Of a stretch of 64,000 bases of DNA, positions 42,746-50,646 are shown piece by piece. The translations under genes and the position numbers were made by a program. The notes under the pieces were generated by a model. That model was given only the letters and a program-made list of their open reading frames with translations. It had not been told where the DNA came from and searched no databases. The stretch's first letter is position 1. Each line of letters starts with the position of its first letter. Origin of the DNA: Gordonia insulae (lineage in GTDB: Bacteria; Actinomycetota; Actinomycetes; Mycobacteriales; Mycobacteriaceae). The DNA is taken from positions 2,976,001-3,040,000 of the forward strand of contig NZ_CP033972.1 of the NCBI RefSeq assembly GCF_003855095.1, read 5' to 3'.

Positions 42746-43470
42746 CCGATCGTTCCTCGACTCCGATGCGCGGACGCATCATCACCGCGTGGCGGGTCTC
42801 TCTGCTGTTCATCTTCTGGCACCTGGTCGGTGGTCTGGCGTGGCTGCGTCAACGGGTGCGCATCCCGCGGTGGCTGGGCAGCGACTCGCGTGAGGTCGCG
42901 GTCCGGCTGTGGAACCTGGCCTGGCTCACCTTCGTGTGGGTGTTGTTGTGGGGCACCATCTCCTGGGCCAACGTCCTCGGCGGGCTGGTCGTCGCGATCG
43001 CGATCGTGACTCTGCTGCCGTTGCCGCGGGTGCCGGTCGAGGGTCGCATCCACCCCGTCGTGCTGCTCGCGCTGGTCGGGCGGCTCATCGGCGACTTCTT
43101 CATCTCCAGCGCCCAGGTGGCGTGGGCCGCGATCCGTCCGGGCAAACCGCCGCTCGGCGCGGTCGTGCGCGTCCGGCTGGCGATCAAGTCCGACCTGGTC
43201 CTCACCCTCGCCGTGGACTACCTCAACCTGGTGCCCGGCACCATGGTGCTCGAAATCGACCACCGGCGGCGGATGCTCTACATCCACGTCTTCGACGTCC
43301 GCAGCGAGAAGCGGGTGAAGGCCTTCTACAAGCAGGTCGCATTCGTCGAGCGGAACTTCATCCGGGCGTTCGAGCGTGACAGCGAATGGCATCCGAGCCC
43401 GTATCACGGCATCGACGAGAACTACCAACGGGTCCGCCACACCGACTCTCCCGAGGCGGGTCGCCGATGA
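42742..43470 (+). CDS. mrpE: Na+/H+ antiporter subunit E
   Basis: 242 residues. MrpE pattern: N-terminal helices (LLFIFWHLVGGLAWL and LAWLTFVWVLLWGTISWANVL), then a C-terminal domain with VVRVRLAIKSDLVLTLAVDYLNLVPGTMVLE spread over about residues 140-170 and MLYIHVFDVRSEKRVKAFYKQ. It has about 40 residues of extra N-terminal and 30 of extra C-terminal sequence compared with Firmicutes MrpE. Overlaps mrpD and mrpF by 4 bp. Confidence 0.92.
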   Translation: MTDRSSTPMRGRIITAWRVSLLFIFWHLVGGLAWLRQRVRIPRWLGSDSREVAVRLWNLAWLTFVWVLLWGTISWANVLGGLVVAIAIVTLLPLPRVPVEGRIHPVVLLALVGRLIGDFFISSAQVAWAAIRPGKPPLGAVVRVRLAIKSDLVLTLAVDYLNLVPGTMVLEIDHRRRMLYIHVFDVRSEKRVKAFYKQVAFVERNFIRAFERDSEWHPSPYHGIDENYQRVRHTDSPEAGRR

Positions 43471-43730
43471 CCTACGTCTGGCTGATCGTGAGCACCATGC
43501 TGCTGGTCGCGGCGGTGCTCACCACGGTCCGCGTGCTGCGCGGGCCCACCACCCTGGATCGTCTGGTCGCACTCGACACGGTCATCGCGCTGTGCATGTG
43601 CGGGCTGGCCGCATGGGCTGCCTTCAGCCGCGACTCCACGGTCGTCCCGGCGATCGTCGCGCTGTCGCTGGTGAGCTTCGTCGGGTCGATCGCGATCGCC
43701 CGATTCCGAGTGAGGGATGACGAAACATGA
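43467..43730 (+). CDS. mrpF: Na+/H+ antiporter subunit F
   Basis: 87 residues, three transmembrane helices: VWLIVSTMLLVAAVLTTVRVL, DRLVALDTVIALCMCGLAAW and VVPAIVALSLVSFVGSIAIARF. The LRGPTTLDRLVALDT motif is the MrpF signature. Start ATG 43467 within the mrpE stop region is chosen over a longer open frame. MrpF is needed for assembly and activity of the complex. Confidence 0.93.
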   Translation: MTYVWLIVSTMLLVAAVLTTVRVLRGPTTLDRLVALDTVIALCMCGLAAWAAFSRDSTVVPAIVALSLVSFVGSIAIARFRVRDDET

Positions 43731-44059
43731 TCGGCGACATCATCTCCTCGGTCTTCCTGATCCTCGGCGCGACGATGGCCCTGACCACCTCGATCGGCAT
43801 GTTGCGCTTCCCGGACACGCTGAGCCGCATGCACGCGTCCACCAAACCGCAGACGTTCGGCCTCCTGCTGATGCTGGTGGGCGCGATCATCCGGCTCGGC
43901 GACAACGTCGACAACGGCATGCTGGTCCTCGCCGGGCTGTTCGCGCTGATGACCGCCCCGGTGATCGCCCATCGCATCGGTCGTCTCGTCTATCAGGAAC
44001 AGCGCGCCCGCGACGGACTCATCGACCGCCAGGACATGGAGTCGGGCACCAGCGACTGA
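43727..44059 (+). CDS. mrpG: Na+/H+ antiporter subunit G
   Basis: 110 residues, three helices, MrpG pattern: ILGATMALTTSIGMLRFPDTLSRMHASTKPQ is spread over residues 12-42 and is diagnostic, followed by LLMLVGAIIRLG and LFALMTAPVIAHRIGR. Last gene of the complete Mrp operon (AB-C-D-E-F-G), which expels Na+ at the expense of the proton gradient and supports pH and salt tolerance. No strong hairpin between it and the convergent GCS2 gene 18 bp away. Confidence 0.93.
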   Translation: MIGDIISSVFLILGATMALTTSIGMLRFPDTLSRMHASTKPQTFGLLLMLVGAIIRLGDNVDNGMLVLAGLFALMTAPVIAHRIGRLVYQEQRARDGLIDRQDMESGTSD

Positions 44060-44077
44060 TCGGGCTCGGGGGCCGGC

Positions 44078-45208
44078 TCACCGGCCGTCGAGTTCACCGA
44101 CGACCGACGCCACCACCGCACGCATGTCGCCGGTCGTGCGGTACACGGCGCGCTGGCGCTGGTAGCTCGCCCCGGCGGAGACGATGTCGGCGACGCGACC
44201 GAGTTCGTCGACACAGTTCAGATCGCGAGCGATCGGTTCGAGGCGCACGAGGAGGTCGGCGAGGTCGTCGGTGACCAGCCGCTCACTGCAGTCCGCGTCG
44301 AGGATGACGATGGCGTCGAGACCGTATCGTGCTGCGCGCCATTTGTTCTCCTGCACCAGCCACGGTGCCATCTGCGGCAGGTCCTCGCCCGCCTCGAGCC
44401 GGCGATCGAGGTCGACGACGAGGCAATGGATCAGCGCGACCACCGCGGACAGTTCGGTGAGGTTCGTCATCCCGTCACAGACCCGCACCTCGATGGTGCC
44501 CAGGTGCGGTGACGGCCGGATGTCCCAACGGATCTCGTTGAGGTGATCGATGATCCCGGTGGTCTTCTGGTCCGTCACGAACGCCTCGAACTCGGGCCAC
44601 GTGGCGAACTGGAACGGCAGGCCGGCGGTGGGCAACTGCTGGAACATCATCGCCCGGTTGCTCGCGTAGTTGGTGTCCTGCCCCGCCCACATCGGCGACG
44701 ACGAGGACAGCGCCAGCAGATGCGGATAATAGTTCAGCAGCGACCCGAGGATCGGTAACACCTTGTCGCGGTGGCTGATCCCGACGTGGACATGTACGCC
44801 CCAGATCAGCATCTGCCGCCCCCACCACTGGGTGCGCTCGATCAGCTCGGCATACCGGTGCCCCTCGGTGAGCAACTGCGTCGACCATTCGGCGAACGGA
44901 TGGGTACCCGCGCCGTAGAGGTCGATGCCGAGTTCATCGGTGAGACCGCGCACGGCGTCGAGGGTCGCCGACAGGTCCGCCATCGCCTCCGCGGTGTCCT
45001 GGCAGATCCCGGTGACGATCTCGACGGTGTTGCGCAGCAACTCCTTGTGCACCTTGCCGCGGCGGGCCGGGACGCGCTCGGACGCGAGCGCGAACAACGC
45101 GGCCGCCGAGTTCGACAGATCGCCGGACTGCTTGTCGGTGAGAGCGAACTCCCACTCGACCCCGAGCGTCGGGGTCGGCGAGCCGTTGAACTCGATCGGG
45201 GTGATCAC
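44078..45208 (-). CDS. Glutamate-cysteine ligase-like (GCS2/YbdK) carboxylate-amine ligase
   Basis: 376 residues. GCS2 family markers: TLGVEWEFALTDKQSGDLS with the metal-binding Glu pair, NTVEIVTGICQDTAEAM, HPFAEWSTQLLTEGHRYAEL, IWGVHVHVGISHRDKVLP (catalytic His region) and GTIEVRVCDGMTNLTE. Probably forms a gamma-glutamyl amide bond with ATP; the exact amine is unknown for this branch, which differs from EgtA and GshA. The position beside sodC matches M. tuberculosis Rv0433 (recollection). GTG start at 45208. First gene after the inserted Mrp block. Confidence 0.9.
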   Translation of the reverse strand: MITPIEFNGSPTPTLGVEWEFALTDKQSGDLSNSAAALFALASERVPARRGKVHKELLRNTVEIVTGICQDTAEAMADLSATLDAVRGLTDELGIDLYGAGTHPFAEWSTQLLTEGHRYAELIERTQWWGRQMLIWGVHVHVGISHRDKVLPILGSLLNYYPHLLALSSSSPMWAGQDTNYASNRAMMFQQLPTAGLPFQFATWPEFEAFVTDQKTTGIIDHLNEIRWDIRPSPHLGTIEVRVCDGMTNLTELSAVVALIHCLVVDLDRRLEAGEDLPQMAPWLVQENKWRAARYGLDAIVILDADCSERLVTDDLADLLVRLEPIARDLNCVDELGRVADIVSAGASYQRQRAVYRTTGDMRAVVASVVGELDGR

Positions 45209-45266
45209 GGCTGTCGATCAGTGCGGGCAGCCGCCCGCGGGCGGCCGCCCGATGATCCCGGCCAGG

Positions 45267-45959
45267 TCACTCGTGGGCCTCGATCACCCCGCACGCGATC
45301 CGGTTGCCCGCATCCCCGGTCTTCATCGTCTGCTCGTCGGGGGCGGGCGCGTAGCGCGTCGGGATGTTGGCGAAGTTGTCGGCCTTCTCGTGGATGACGA
45401 TGGCCTTGCCGACGATCTGCTCGAGGTTCACCGCGTCGGTGGTGGTGACGGTCTCGCCGGTGCCGTCCTTCAGGATGTTGATCGACACCAGGTCGCCGCT
45501 GGACGGATGGCTCGTGCGGCCGTCGACCTGCAGGTGGCTGCCGGCGCTGCTGAAGGCCTCGCTGCCGCCGGTCTGGCAGACGCCGTTCTGGTGGATGTGC
45601 ATGCCGTGGAAGCCGGCAGGCAATCCGCTGGTCACGCGCACGGAGACCTTGACCGATGATCCGCTGGGCGCGAAGGTGGCCTCGCCCACCGTCTTTCCGC
45701 TGTCGTCGATGAGACTCGCGGTGGCGTTCTCCTTCGGCGCCTGGCCGATGCCGTCGGCGTCGTCGACCTCCCCGGGGGGAGCCTGGTTGCCGGTGACCAC
45801 CGACGGCGTGGTGCCGGGGACGTTGGTCGGCGGCTCGTCGGGAGTGCATGCGGCCAGCGCCCCACCGACGATGCCCGCGGAGGCGAGCACGGCGAGCGTG
45901 CGGCGAACTCGAATCGAACCCGGGCGAGCGAAGCGACGGGGATTGTGGTTGACGGTCAT
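45267..45959 (-). CDS. sodC: Superoxide dismutase [Cu-Zn], lipoprotein
   Basis: 230 residues. Signal peptide with lipobox GALAAC, so the enzyme is anchored outside the membrane, as in mycobacterial SodC. Copper ligands are seen in FHGMHIHQNGVC, GSHLQVDG and IVIHEKADNF; the active-site Arg is in GNRIACGVIE. The zinc loop (GSHLQVDGRTSHPSSGDLV) is shortened, as in M. tuberculosis SodC, reported to lack zinc (recollection). ATG 45959 is chosen because AAGGAG precedes it. A reverse-oriented type-B repeat encodes PRRFARPG in the first 15 residues, just before the signal core. Confidence 0.93.
   Translation of the reverse strand: MTVNHNPRRFARPGSIRVRRTLAVLASAGIVGGALAACTPDEPPTNVPGTTPSVVTGNQAPPGEVDDADGIGQAPKENATASLIDDSGKTVGEATFAPSGSSVKVSVRVTSGLPAGFHGMHIHQNGVCQTGGSEAFSSAGSHLQVDGRTSHPSSGDLVSINILKDGTGETVTTTDAVNLEQIVGKAIVIHEKADNFANIPTRYAPAPDEQTMKTGDAGNRIACGVIEAHE
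45922..45942 (-). repeat. Single type-B dispersed repeat in reverse orientation, start of sodC
   Basis: GGGCGAGCGAAGCGACGGGG on the + strand (45922-45941). Because sodC runs on the minus strand, it is read as PRRFARPG rather than GASEATG. It supplies basic residues to the n-region of the SodC signal peptide. Confidence 0.92.
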
Positions 45960-46019
45960 GTCACTCCTTGTGATCTTCAACGGGCCGTATTCGGTCGGAC
46001 TGCGGGGTGGGCACCACGG

Positions 46020-46508
46020 TCACTGCGTGACCACGATGACCGGGATGCCGTCGGAACACTGGGTGAACGACGACGGGCGAGGGTCGACGCTGGCATCGCC
46101 ACCGAGCGCCTCGGCCACCTTGTCGGCCGCCGACTTCTGGCCGTCGTCGTAGAAGACGGTGTTCTCGGTGACCGACGACGTGGTGAGGTTGCCCGGTTCG
46201 GCGGTCTGGAAACCTTTGGCCTTCAGCGCGTCGGTGACGTCGCCGGCGAGGCCGCTGACCGAGCCGGCGTTGAAGACGCAGAGCTCAGGGGTGTCCGCGG
46301 ACACCGACGGTGACGACGAGGCGGCACTGGTGGCGGTGCTCGTGGTGCTCACCTGGCTCTGCGCGGCCTTGAGGTCCTGCTCGGGATCGTCACCACTGGT
46401 CGCCGCGGAATGCCAGCCCAATCCGATGAAGACGATGGCCACCGCCAGCAGGAGCATGGCCCCGGCCCGCAACGGCAGACGACTCGGTTCGCGATCAGGA
46501 TTCATCAC
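46020..46508 (-). CDS. LytR_C domain envelope protein
   Basis: 162 residues. A basic N-terminus and one membrane segment (RAGAMLLLAVAIVFIGLGWHS, residues 14-34) are followed by a Ser/Thr-rich linker and the LytR C-terminal-like domain (LCVFNAGSVSGLAGDVTDAL, GFQTAEPGNLT, NTVFYDDGQKSAADKVAEAL). The domain occurs alone or after LCP ligases and is thought to act at the cell wall. Homologue by position of Rv0431 (recollection). Start ATG 46508; a second ATG is at 46505. Confidence 0.85.
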   Translation of the reverse strand: MMNPDREPSRLPLRAGAMLLLAVAIVFIGLGWHSAATSGDDPEQDLKAAQSQVSTTSTATSAASSSPSVSADTPELCVFNAGSVSGLAGDVTDALKAKGFQTAEPGNLTTSSVTENTVFYDDGQKSAADKVAEALGGDASVDPRPSSFTQCSDGIPVIVVTQ

Positions 46509-46575
46509 CGAGAACCTTACTTCACAGCCGGCGCGGTGCCCGGCGAGGCCGACGGTGTCGTGAGCCCATCTACGG

Positions 46576-46950
46576 TCAGGTGATGTCGAAGCCGAGACGA
46601 CGGGCGGCGCGGGCCTTCTGGCGGGACGCGCGGAGGCGCCGCAGTCGCTTGACCAGCATCGGATCGGCCGCCAGCGCCTCGGGACGATCGACGAGAGCGT
46701 TCAGCACCTGGTAGTAGCGGGTGGCCGACAGTCCGAAGAGCTCCTTGATGGCCTCTTCCTTGGCGCCGGCGTACTTCCACCACTGACGCTCGAAGGCGAG
46801 GATGTCGTGCTCACGGCGGGACAGACCGTCGGGTCCGACCTCATGCGGGTCGGCGACATTCGTCGAATCGGCGGCAGCATCTGCGGTGGTGGGGTCTGTG
46901 GGTCGGGGTTGATCGCCCTGCTTCTGGCTTCGCGCAGCTGCGCCGTCCAT
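46576..46950 (-). CDS. DUF3263 domain protein
   Basis: 124 residues. Polar, low-complexity N-terminus to about residue 42, then the conserved DUF3263 core ([33 protein letters not shown] spread over residues 42-74, [37 protein letters not shown]). The helix-turn-helix-like spacing of [20 protein letters not shown] suggests DNA binding, and a basic C-terminal tail supports this. Position matches Rv0430. Divergent from def. Confidence 0.85.
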   Translation of the reverse strand: MDGAAARSQKQGDQPRPTDPTTADAAADSTNVADPHEVGPDGLSRREHDILAFERQWWKYAGAKEEAIKELFGLSATRYYQVLNALVDRPEALAADPMLVKRLRRLRASRQKARAARRLGFDIT

Positions 46951-47167
46951 CTCGCTCCCTCAAGATCGCCTCGTGCACATCACATCGCGGGAAAGGGTCC
47001 CCCGACCAACCAGCCCGAACAACTCCATCGAACCGGATATTCAGGTCGCCGAACAAATCACAGCAATGTGGTTCGGAGATCATCTAACCACGATCCGGCA
47101 GCCGGTTCGTGGTGTGACTCGCCACGGGAGGACAAGTGGTGTGACACCGCTCGGTAATCTGTCCCGC
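46951..47167. promoter_or_regulatory. Divergent intergenic region, DUF3263 gene and def
   Basis: 217 bp between divergent genes, probably with both promoters. GGGAGGACAAG near 47126 is a possible purine-rich site. No palindrome or small ORF stands out. Confidence 0.4.
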
Positions 47168-47776
47168 ATGGCAATTCTCCCGATCTGCATCGTCGGTGAA
47201 CCCGTCCTGCACCATGCGACGGAACTGGTCGAGCTCGACGCGCAGCGCCGGCCCACGCCGGAACTCGTCACGCTCCTCGACGACATGTACGAGACCATGG
47301 ATGCCGCCAACGGCGTTGGGCTGGCGGCCAACCAGGTCGGGATCAGCAAACGGATGTTCGTCTTCGACTGTCCGGAGGGGGAACGGTTCGAGGCGCGTCG
47401 GCGCCGCGGCGAGGTCATCAACCCGGTGCTGGAGACCTCCGAGATCCCGGAGACGATGCCGGACCCCGACGACAACGACGAAGGGTGTCTGTCGGTGCCG
47501 GGTGAGCAGTTCCCCACCGGCCGCGCCGACTGGGCACGCGTCACCGGACTCGACCGCAACGGCGAGGACGTCGTCATCGAGGGCACCGGATTCTTCGCCC
47601 GCATGCTGCAGCACGAGGTCGGCCACCTCGACGGTTTCCTGTACGTCGATGTGCTGATGGGTCGCAACGCACGGGCGGCGAAGAAGGCGATCAAGCGGCA
47701 GGGCTGGGGCGTACCCGGGCTGACCTGGCTGCCGGGCGAGGTCGAGGACCCGTTCGGCCACGACGACGAGGACTGA
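47168..47776 (+). CDS. def: Peptide deformylase
   Basis: 202 residues. Removes N-formyl groups from new proteins. All three motifs are present: [11 protein letters not shown] (motif 1), EGCLSVPG with the metal-binding Cys (motif 2), and QHEVGHLDG, the HExxH zinc/iron motif with catalytic Glu (motif 3). A C-terminal extension after motif 3 ([20 protein letters not shown]) is common in actinobacteria. An insertion [13 protein letters not shown] also fits the mycobacterial type. ATG 47168 gives the standard N-terminus [14 protein letters not shown]. Confidence 0.96.
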   Translation: MAILPICIVGEPVLHHATELVELDAQRRPTPELVTLLDDMYETMDAANGVGLAANQVGISKRMFVFDCPEGERFEARRRRGEVINPVLETSEIPETMPDPDDNDEGCLSVPGEQFPTGRADWARVTGLDRNGEDVVIEGTGFFARMLQHEVGHLDGFLYVDVLMGRNARAAKKAIKRQGWGVPGLTWLPGEVEDPFGHDDED

Positions 47777-47786
47777 CGCGGACACC

Positions 47787-48758
47787 GTGGACGACCCACC
47801 CGCGTCCGGCCGGATCCCCTTCGTGGGTGATCGGATCGTGGTGCGCTATCGACTCGGCTCGGCGACCCCTGCGGACTGGCGGGGCGACCCGGCGGCCGCG
47901 CTCTCCGACGTCACGGGAGTGCTGCGCGACGACGGCGACCCGCTTGTCGTGGAGCGTGACGGCGCACGCGAATCCATTCCGCGCTCCGCGGTGACCTCGA
48001 TCCGGCTGTTGTCCCGGGTGACCGTGCGCAACTCGGAGATCCGGGCCGTCGAGGCGGCGGCCGCGGCCGCCTGGCCCGGTGTCGAATCGGCGATGGTGTC
48101 GGGCTGGCTGCTACGCGCCGGCGGCGGTTTCACCCGGCGTGCCAACTCGGCCGTCCCGCTGGAGTTCGGCGCGGACACCGACGGCACCGCGATCGCCGCG
48201 ATGCGCGGGTGGTACGCGGCCCGTGGTCTGCCGACGATGATCGCGCTGCCCGAACGACTCATCCCGGCCGGCCACATCTCCGGCCGTCCGGCGAGTGGCG
48301 AGGTCCAGATGCTGGTCCGCGACGTCGACGGCTTCCTCGTCGACGCGGCACAGGTGTCGGTCCAGCTCACCGACACACCGACCACCGCGTGGCTCCACGC
48401 CTACCGCGGCCCCGACGTCGACGTCGAGGTGGCCGCCGCGGTGGTCGCCGGATCGCAGGGCCCGGTCACCCTGGCGTCGATCGACGAGTCCGGGGACCCC
48501 GTCTCCATCGGTCGCGCGACGGTTACCGAATCCCCCGACGGCACCCGATGGCTCGGACTCACCGCCCTGTGGACCTCCCCCACCCGCAGACGCGAACGGC
48601 TCGCCGGCGCGATCATGGGCAGGCTCGTCGACTGGGGTGCCGAGCACGGCGCACAGCGCATCTACGTGCAGGTCGAGGCGGACAACCGACTCGCCGGGAA
48701 CTGGTATCGCGGGCTCGGTTTCGGCCTGCATCACACGTACCGGTACGTCGAGATCTGA
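47787..48758 (+). CDS. GNAT family N-acetyltransferase
   Basis: 323 residues. N-terminal region (about 1-85) is a small beta-barrel-like domain seen in Rv0428c-type proteins (VGDRIVVRYRLGS). The C-terminal GNAT domain (about 180-320) has the acetyl-CoA region LGLTALWTSPTRRRERLAGAIMG and the family end pattern YVQVEADNRLAGNWYRGLGFGLHHTYRY. Substrate unknown. Position after def matches M. tuberculosis. Start GTG 47787. Confidence 0.88.
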   Translation: MDDPPASGRIPFVGDRIVVRYRLGSATPADWRGDPAAALSDVTGVLRDDGDPLVVERDGARESIPRSAVTSIRLLSRVTVRNSEIRAVEAAAAAAWPGVESAMVSGWLLRAGGGFTRRANSAVPLEFGADTDGTAIAAMRGWYAARGLPTMIALPERLIPAGHISGRPASGEVQMLVRDVDGFLVDAAQVSVQLTDTPTTAWLHAYRGPDVDVEVAAAVVAGSQGPVTLASIDESGDPVSIGRATVTESPDGTRWLGLTALWTSPTRRRERLAGAIMGRLVDWGAEHGAQRIYVQVEADNRLAGNWYRGLGFGLHHTYRYVEI

Positions 48759-48778
48759 GGTTCTCGTAGGGTAGGCGC

Positions 48779-49258
48779 GTGGCGGCGAGCACAGCGGGCG
48801 ACAAGCGACGGCAGGCGATCCTGTCGGTCGCCGCGCTGGTGGTCATCGCCGTCGTCGTGGCCCTCACGTGGGTCATCAACAACAGCGGCGGCGACGGGGC
48901 CACCCCATCATCGGCGGCGACGGCGACCTCCTCCGCGCAGGCCGGCCGGGCGACGTCGTCCACTGCTCCCGTGCCCGACCACGTGCTGCGGACCCTGGCG
49001 CTGATCGATGCCGGCGACTGGCCGGAGGCCGCGAACGCTCCGGGGACCCGGGGCGGCACCGTGTTTCGCAACAACGAGGGCAACCTGCCGGCCACCGGCG
49101 CCGACGGGCGGCGCGCGACCTACCGGGAGTGGGACGTCAACCCCAAGGAGCCGGGCCGCGGTCGGGATGCCGAGCGGATCGTCACCGGTGGCGACGGCAG
49201 CGCGTGGTACACCGACGACCACTATCGGAGCTTCGTCCTGATCCGGGGGCCGACCTGA
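48779..49258 (+). CDS. Barnase/RNase Sa-like extracytoplasmic guanyl-specific ribonuclease
   Basis: 159 residues. One N-terminal hydrophobic helix (ILSVAALVVIAVVVALTWVI, residues 14-33), a Ser/Thr/Ala-rich linker, then a microbial ribonuclease domain (about 65-159) with VFRNNEGNLP, YREWDVNP, ERIVTGGDGSAWYTDDHYRSF. By alignment from memory with RNase Sa and barnase, the catalytic base is E117, the phosphate-binding Arg R133 and the general acid H148, all present, so it should be active. The helix lacks an obvious signal-peptidase site and may anchor the enzyme. The downstream gene encodes its barstar-type inhibitor with a 1-bp overlap. Confidence 0.88.
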   Translation: MAASTAGDKRRQAILSVAALVVIAVVVALTWVINNSGGDGATPSSAATATSSAQAGRATSSTAPVPDHVLRTLALIDAGDWPEAANAPGTRGGTVFRNNEGNLPATGADGRRATYREWDVNPKEPGRGRDAERIVTGGDGSAWYTDDHYRSFVLIRGPT

Positions 49259-49770
49259 TGAGCCGATCCGAACACAACCCGATCCCCTTGGGCGAGTTCA
49301 TCTCCGCCGCGGGCCGGTTCGGACCGGTGGCGGGTGTGCTGGCCGGCACCCGGCTGCCCTGGGTGCCACAGCACCTCGCCGTGCGGTCCGTCGACGCCGA
49401 TCGGATGGACACCGTCCCGGCGCTGCTCGACGAGTTCGCCCGCGCCTGGCACTTCCCCGGGCATTTCGGCCACAACAAGGATGCCTTCGACGACTGCATG
49501 CGCGACCTCGACGGCGACAGACCGGACCACGTCGCGGCGCCCACGGCTTATCTCACGATCATCGAGGACGCTCCCCGCCTGCTGCGCGGTGAGCCCGACG
49601 AACTGCGCTGGTTCGCCGATTCACTCGCCTTCTACCGCGATCACTACCGCGACGTCGCCGACCCCACGGCGGCCTTCGCGGTGGTGCTGCTGGCCCCACC
49701 CACGCTGCGCCGGCGCATCGAGTCCCGTTGGCACGATGCGGGTTCGCCGGTCGCCCTGATCGAGAGCTGA
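49258..49770 (+). CDS. Barstar-family ribonuclease inhibitor
   Basis: 170 residues. Barstar core (about 45-150): VRSVDADRMDTVPALLDEFARAWHFPGHFGHNKDAFDDCMRDLD runs across residues 43-86 in the barstar pattern (helix, then FPGHFGHNKDAFDDCM, where Asp and Glu residues block the RNase active site), and AYLTIIEDAPRLL with a later FAVVLL strand. It is longer than classical barstar (90 residues) by about 40 residues at each end. Start ATG 49258 overlaps the RNase stop, so inhibitor and toxin are co-translated, protecting the producing cell. Confidence 0.88.
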   Translation: MSRSEHNPIPLGEFISAAGRFGPVAGVLAGTRLPWVPQHLAVRSVDADRMDTVPALLDEFARAWHFPGHFGHNKDAFDDCMRDLDGDRPDHVAAPTAYLTIIEDAPRLLRGEPDELRWFADSLAFYRDHYRDVADPTAAFAVVLLAPPTLRRRIESRWHDAGSPVALIES

Positions 49771-49771
49771 C

Positions 49772-50557
49772 ATGCGCATCGCCACCTGGAACGTGAACTC
49801 GATCCGAGCCCGATCGGAGACCATCGTCGGCTGGATGGAACGCGCCGACATCGACGTCCTCGCGATGCAGGAGACCAAGTGCCGCGACGACGAGTTCCCG
49901 GTGATGAGCTTCCTCGCCGCGGGCTACGACGTCATGCATGTCGGGACCGGCGGGTTCAACGGCGTGGCGATCGCGTCGCGGATCGGACTCGAGGAGGTCG
50001 AGATCGGTTTCGAGGGGCAGCCGACCTTCGGCAGCGAACACGTGACGCCCGCCCGCGAGGCACGCGCGATGTCGGCGCTGTGCGGGGGCGTCCGCGTGTG
50101 GAGTCTGTACGTGCCGAACGGCCGCGCGCTCGACGACCCGCACTACCGGTACAAGCTGGAGTGGCTGCAGAAACTCCGGGACATCGGCGCACTGTGGCTG
50201 GCCCATGACCCGGCGGCCCAGATCGTGCTCGCCGGCGACTGGAATGTCATCCCCACCGACGACGACGTGTGGGATCCGGCGCAGTTCGACGGCACGGTCC
50301 ACGCCTCCGAGCCCGAACGTGCTGCGCTGCAGTCGATCCGCGACGCCGGGTTCCGGGACTCGGTCCTGCCCTACGCCGACGGCTACACCTTCTGGGACTA
50401 CACCCAGCTGCGCTTCCCGCGCAACGAGGGGATGCGCATCGACACCCTGCTCTGCTCGCCGGCCTTCGACGACCGGGTGCGCGGCGCGTTCGTCGATCGG
50501 GACGCCCGAAAGGGCAAGGGCGCCAGCGATCACGCACCAGTCGTGGTGGAGGCCTGA
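49772..50557 (+). CDS. xthA: Exodeoxyribonuclease III / AP endonuclease
   Basis: 261 residues of the ExoIII/APE1 endonuclease-exonuclease-phosphatase family. Motifs: RIATWNVNSIRAR, VLAMQETKCRDDEFP (metal-binding Glu), YVPNGRALDDPHYRYKLEWL, LAGDWNVIPTDDDVWD (catalytic Asn/Asp), IDTLLCSPAF and GASDHAPVVVEA (catalytic His). Acts in base-excision repair of abasic sites. Begins directly after the barstar stop, yet its usual neighbour is the GNAT gene; the toxin pair therefore appears to have been inserted between them. Confidence 0.95.
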   Translation: MRIATWNVNSIRARSETIVGWMERADIDVLAMQETKCRDDEFPVMSFLAAGYDVMHVGTGGFNGVAIASRIGLEEVEIGFEGQPTFGSEHVTPAREARAMSALCGGVRVWSLYVPNGRALDDPHYRYKLEWLQKLRDIGALWLAHDPAAQIVLAGDWNVIPTDDDVWDPAQFDGTVHASEPERAALQSIRDAGFRDSVLPYADGYTFWDYTQLRFPRNEGMRIDTLLCSPAFDDRVRGAFVDRDARKGKGASDHAPVVVEA

Positions 50558-50646
50558 GGAGCTCGCCCTCGAGATCAGGACCATGAGATCCTTCGCCATG
50601 CGCCCTCGTACACGGCGCCGCGTCGTCCGTCGGGAGTAGTTGCACC
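50558..50646. other. Short non-coding spacer between convergent genes
   Basis: 89 bp between xthA and the RES-domain gene. Only a 18-codon basic ORF can be read; no convincing terminator stem was found. Confidence 0.4.

Noticed and set aside
50583..50639. 18-codon basic ORF after xthA
   Set aside because: No ribosome-binding site of note, Arg-rich by composition, and no conserved context.
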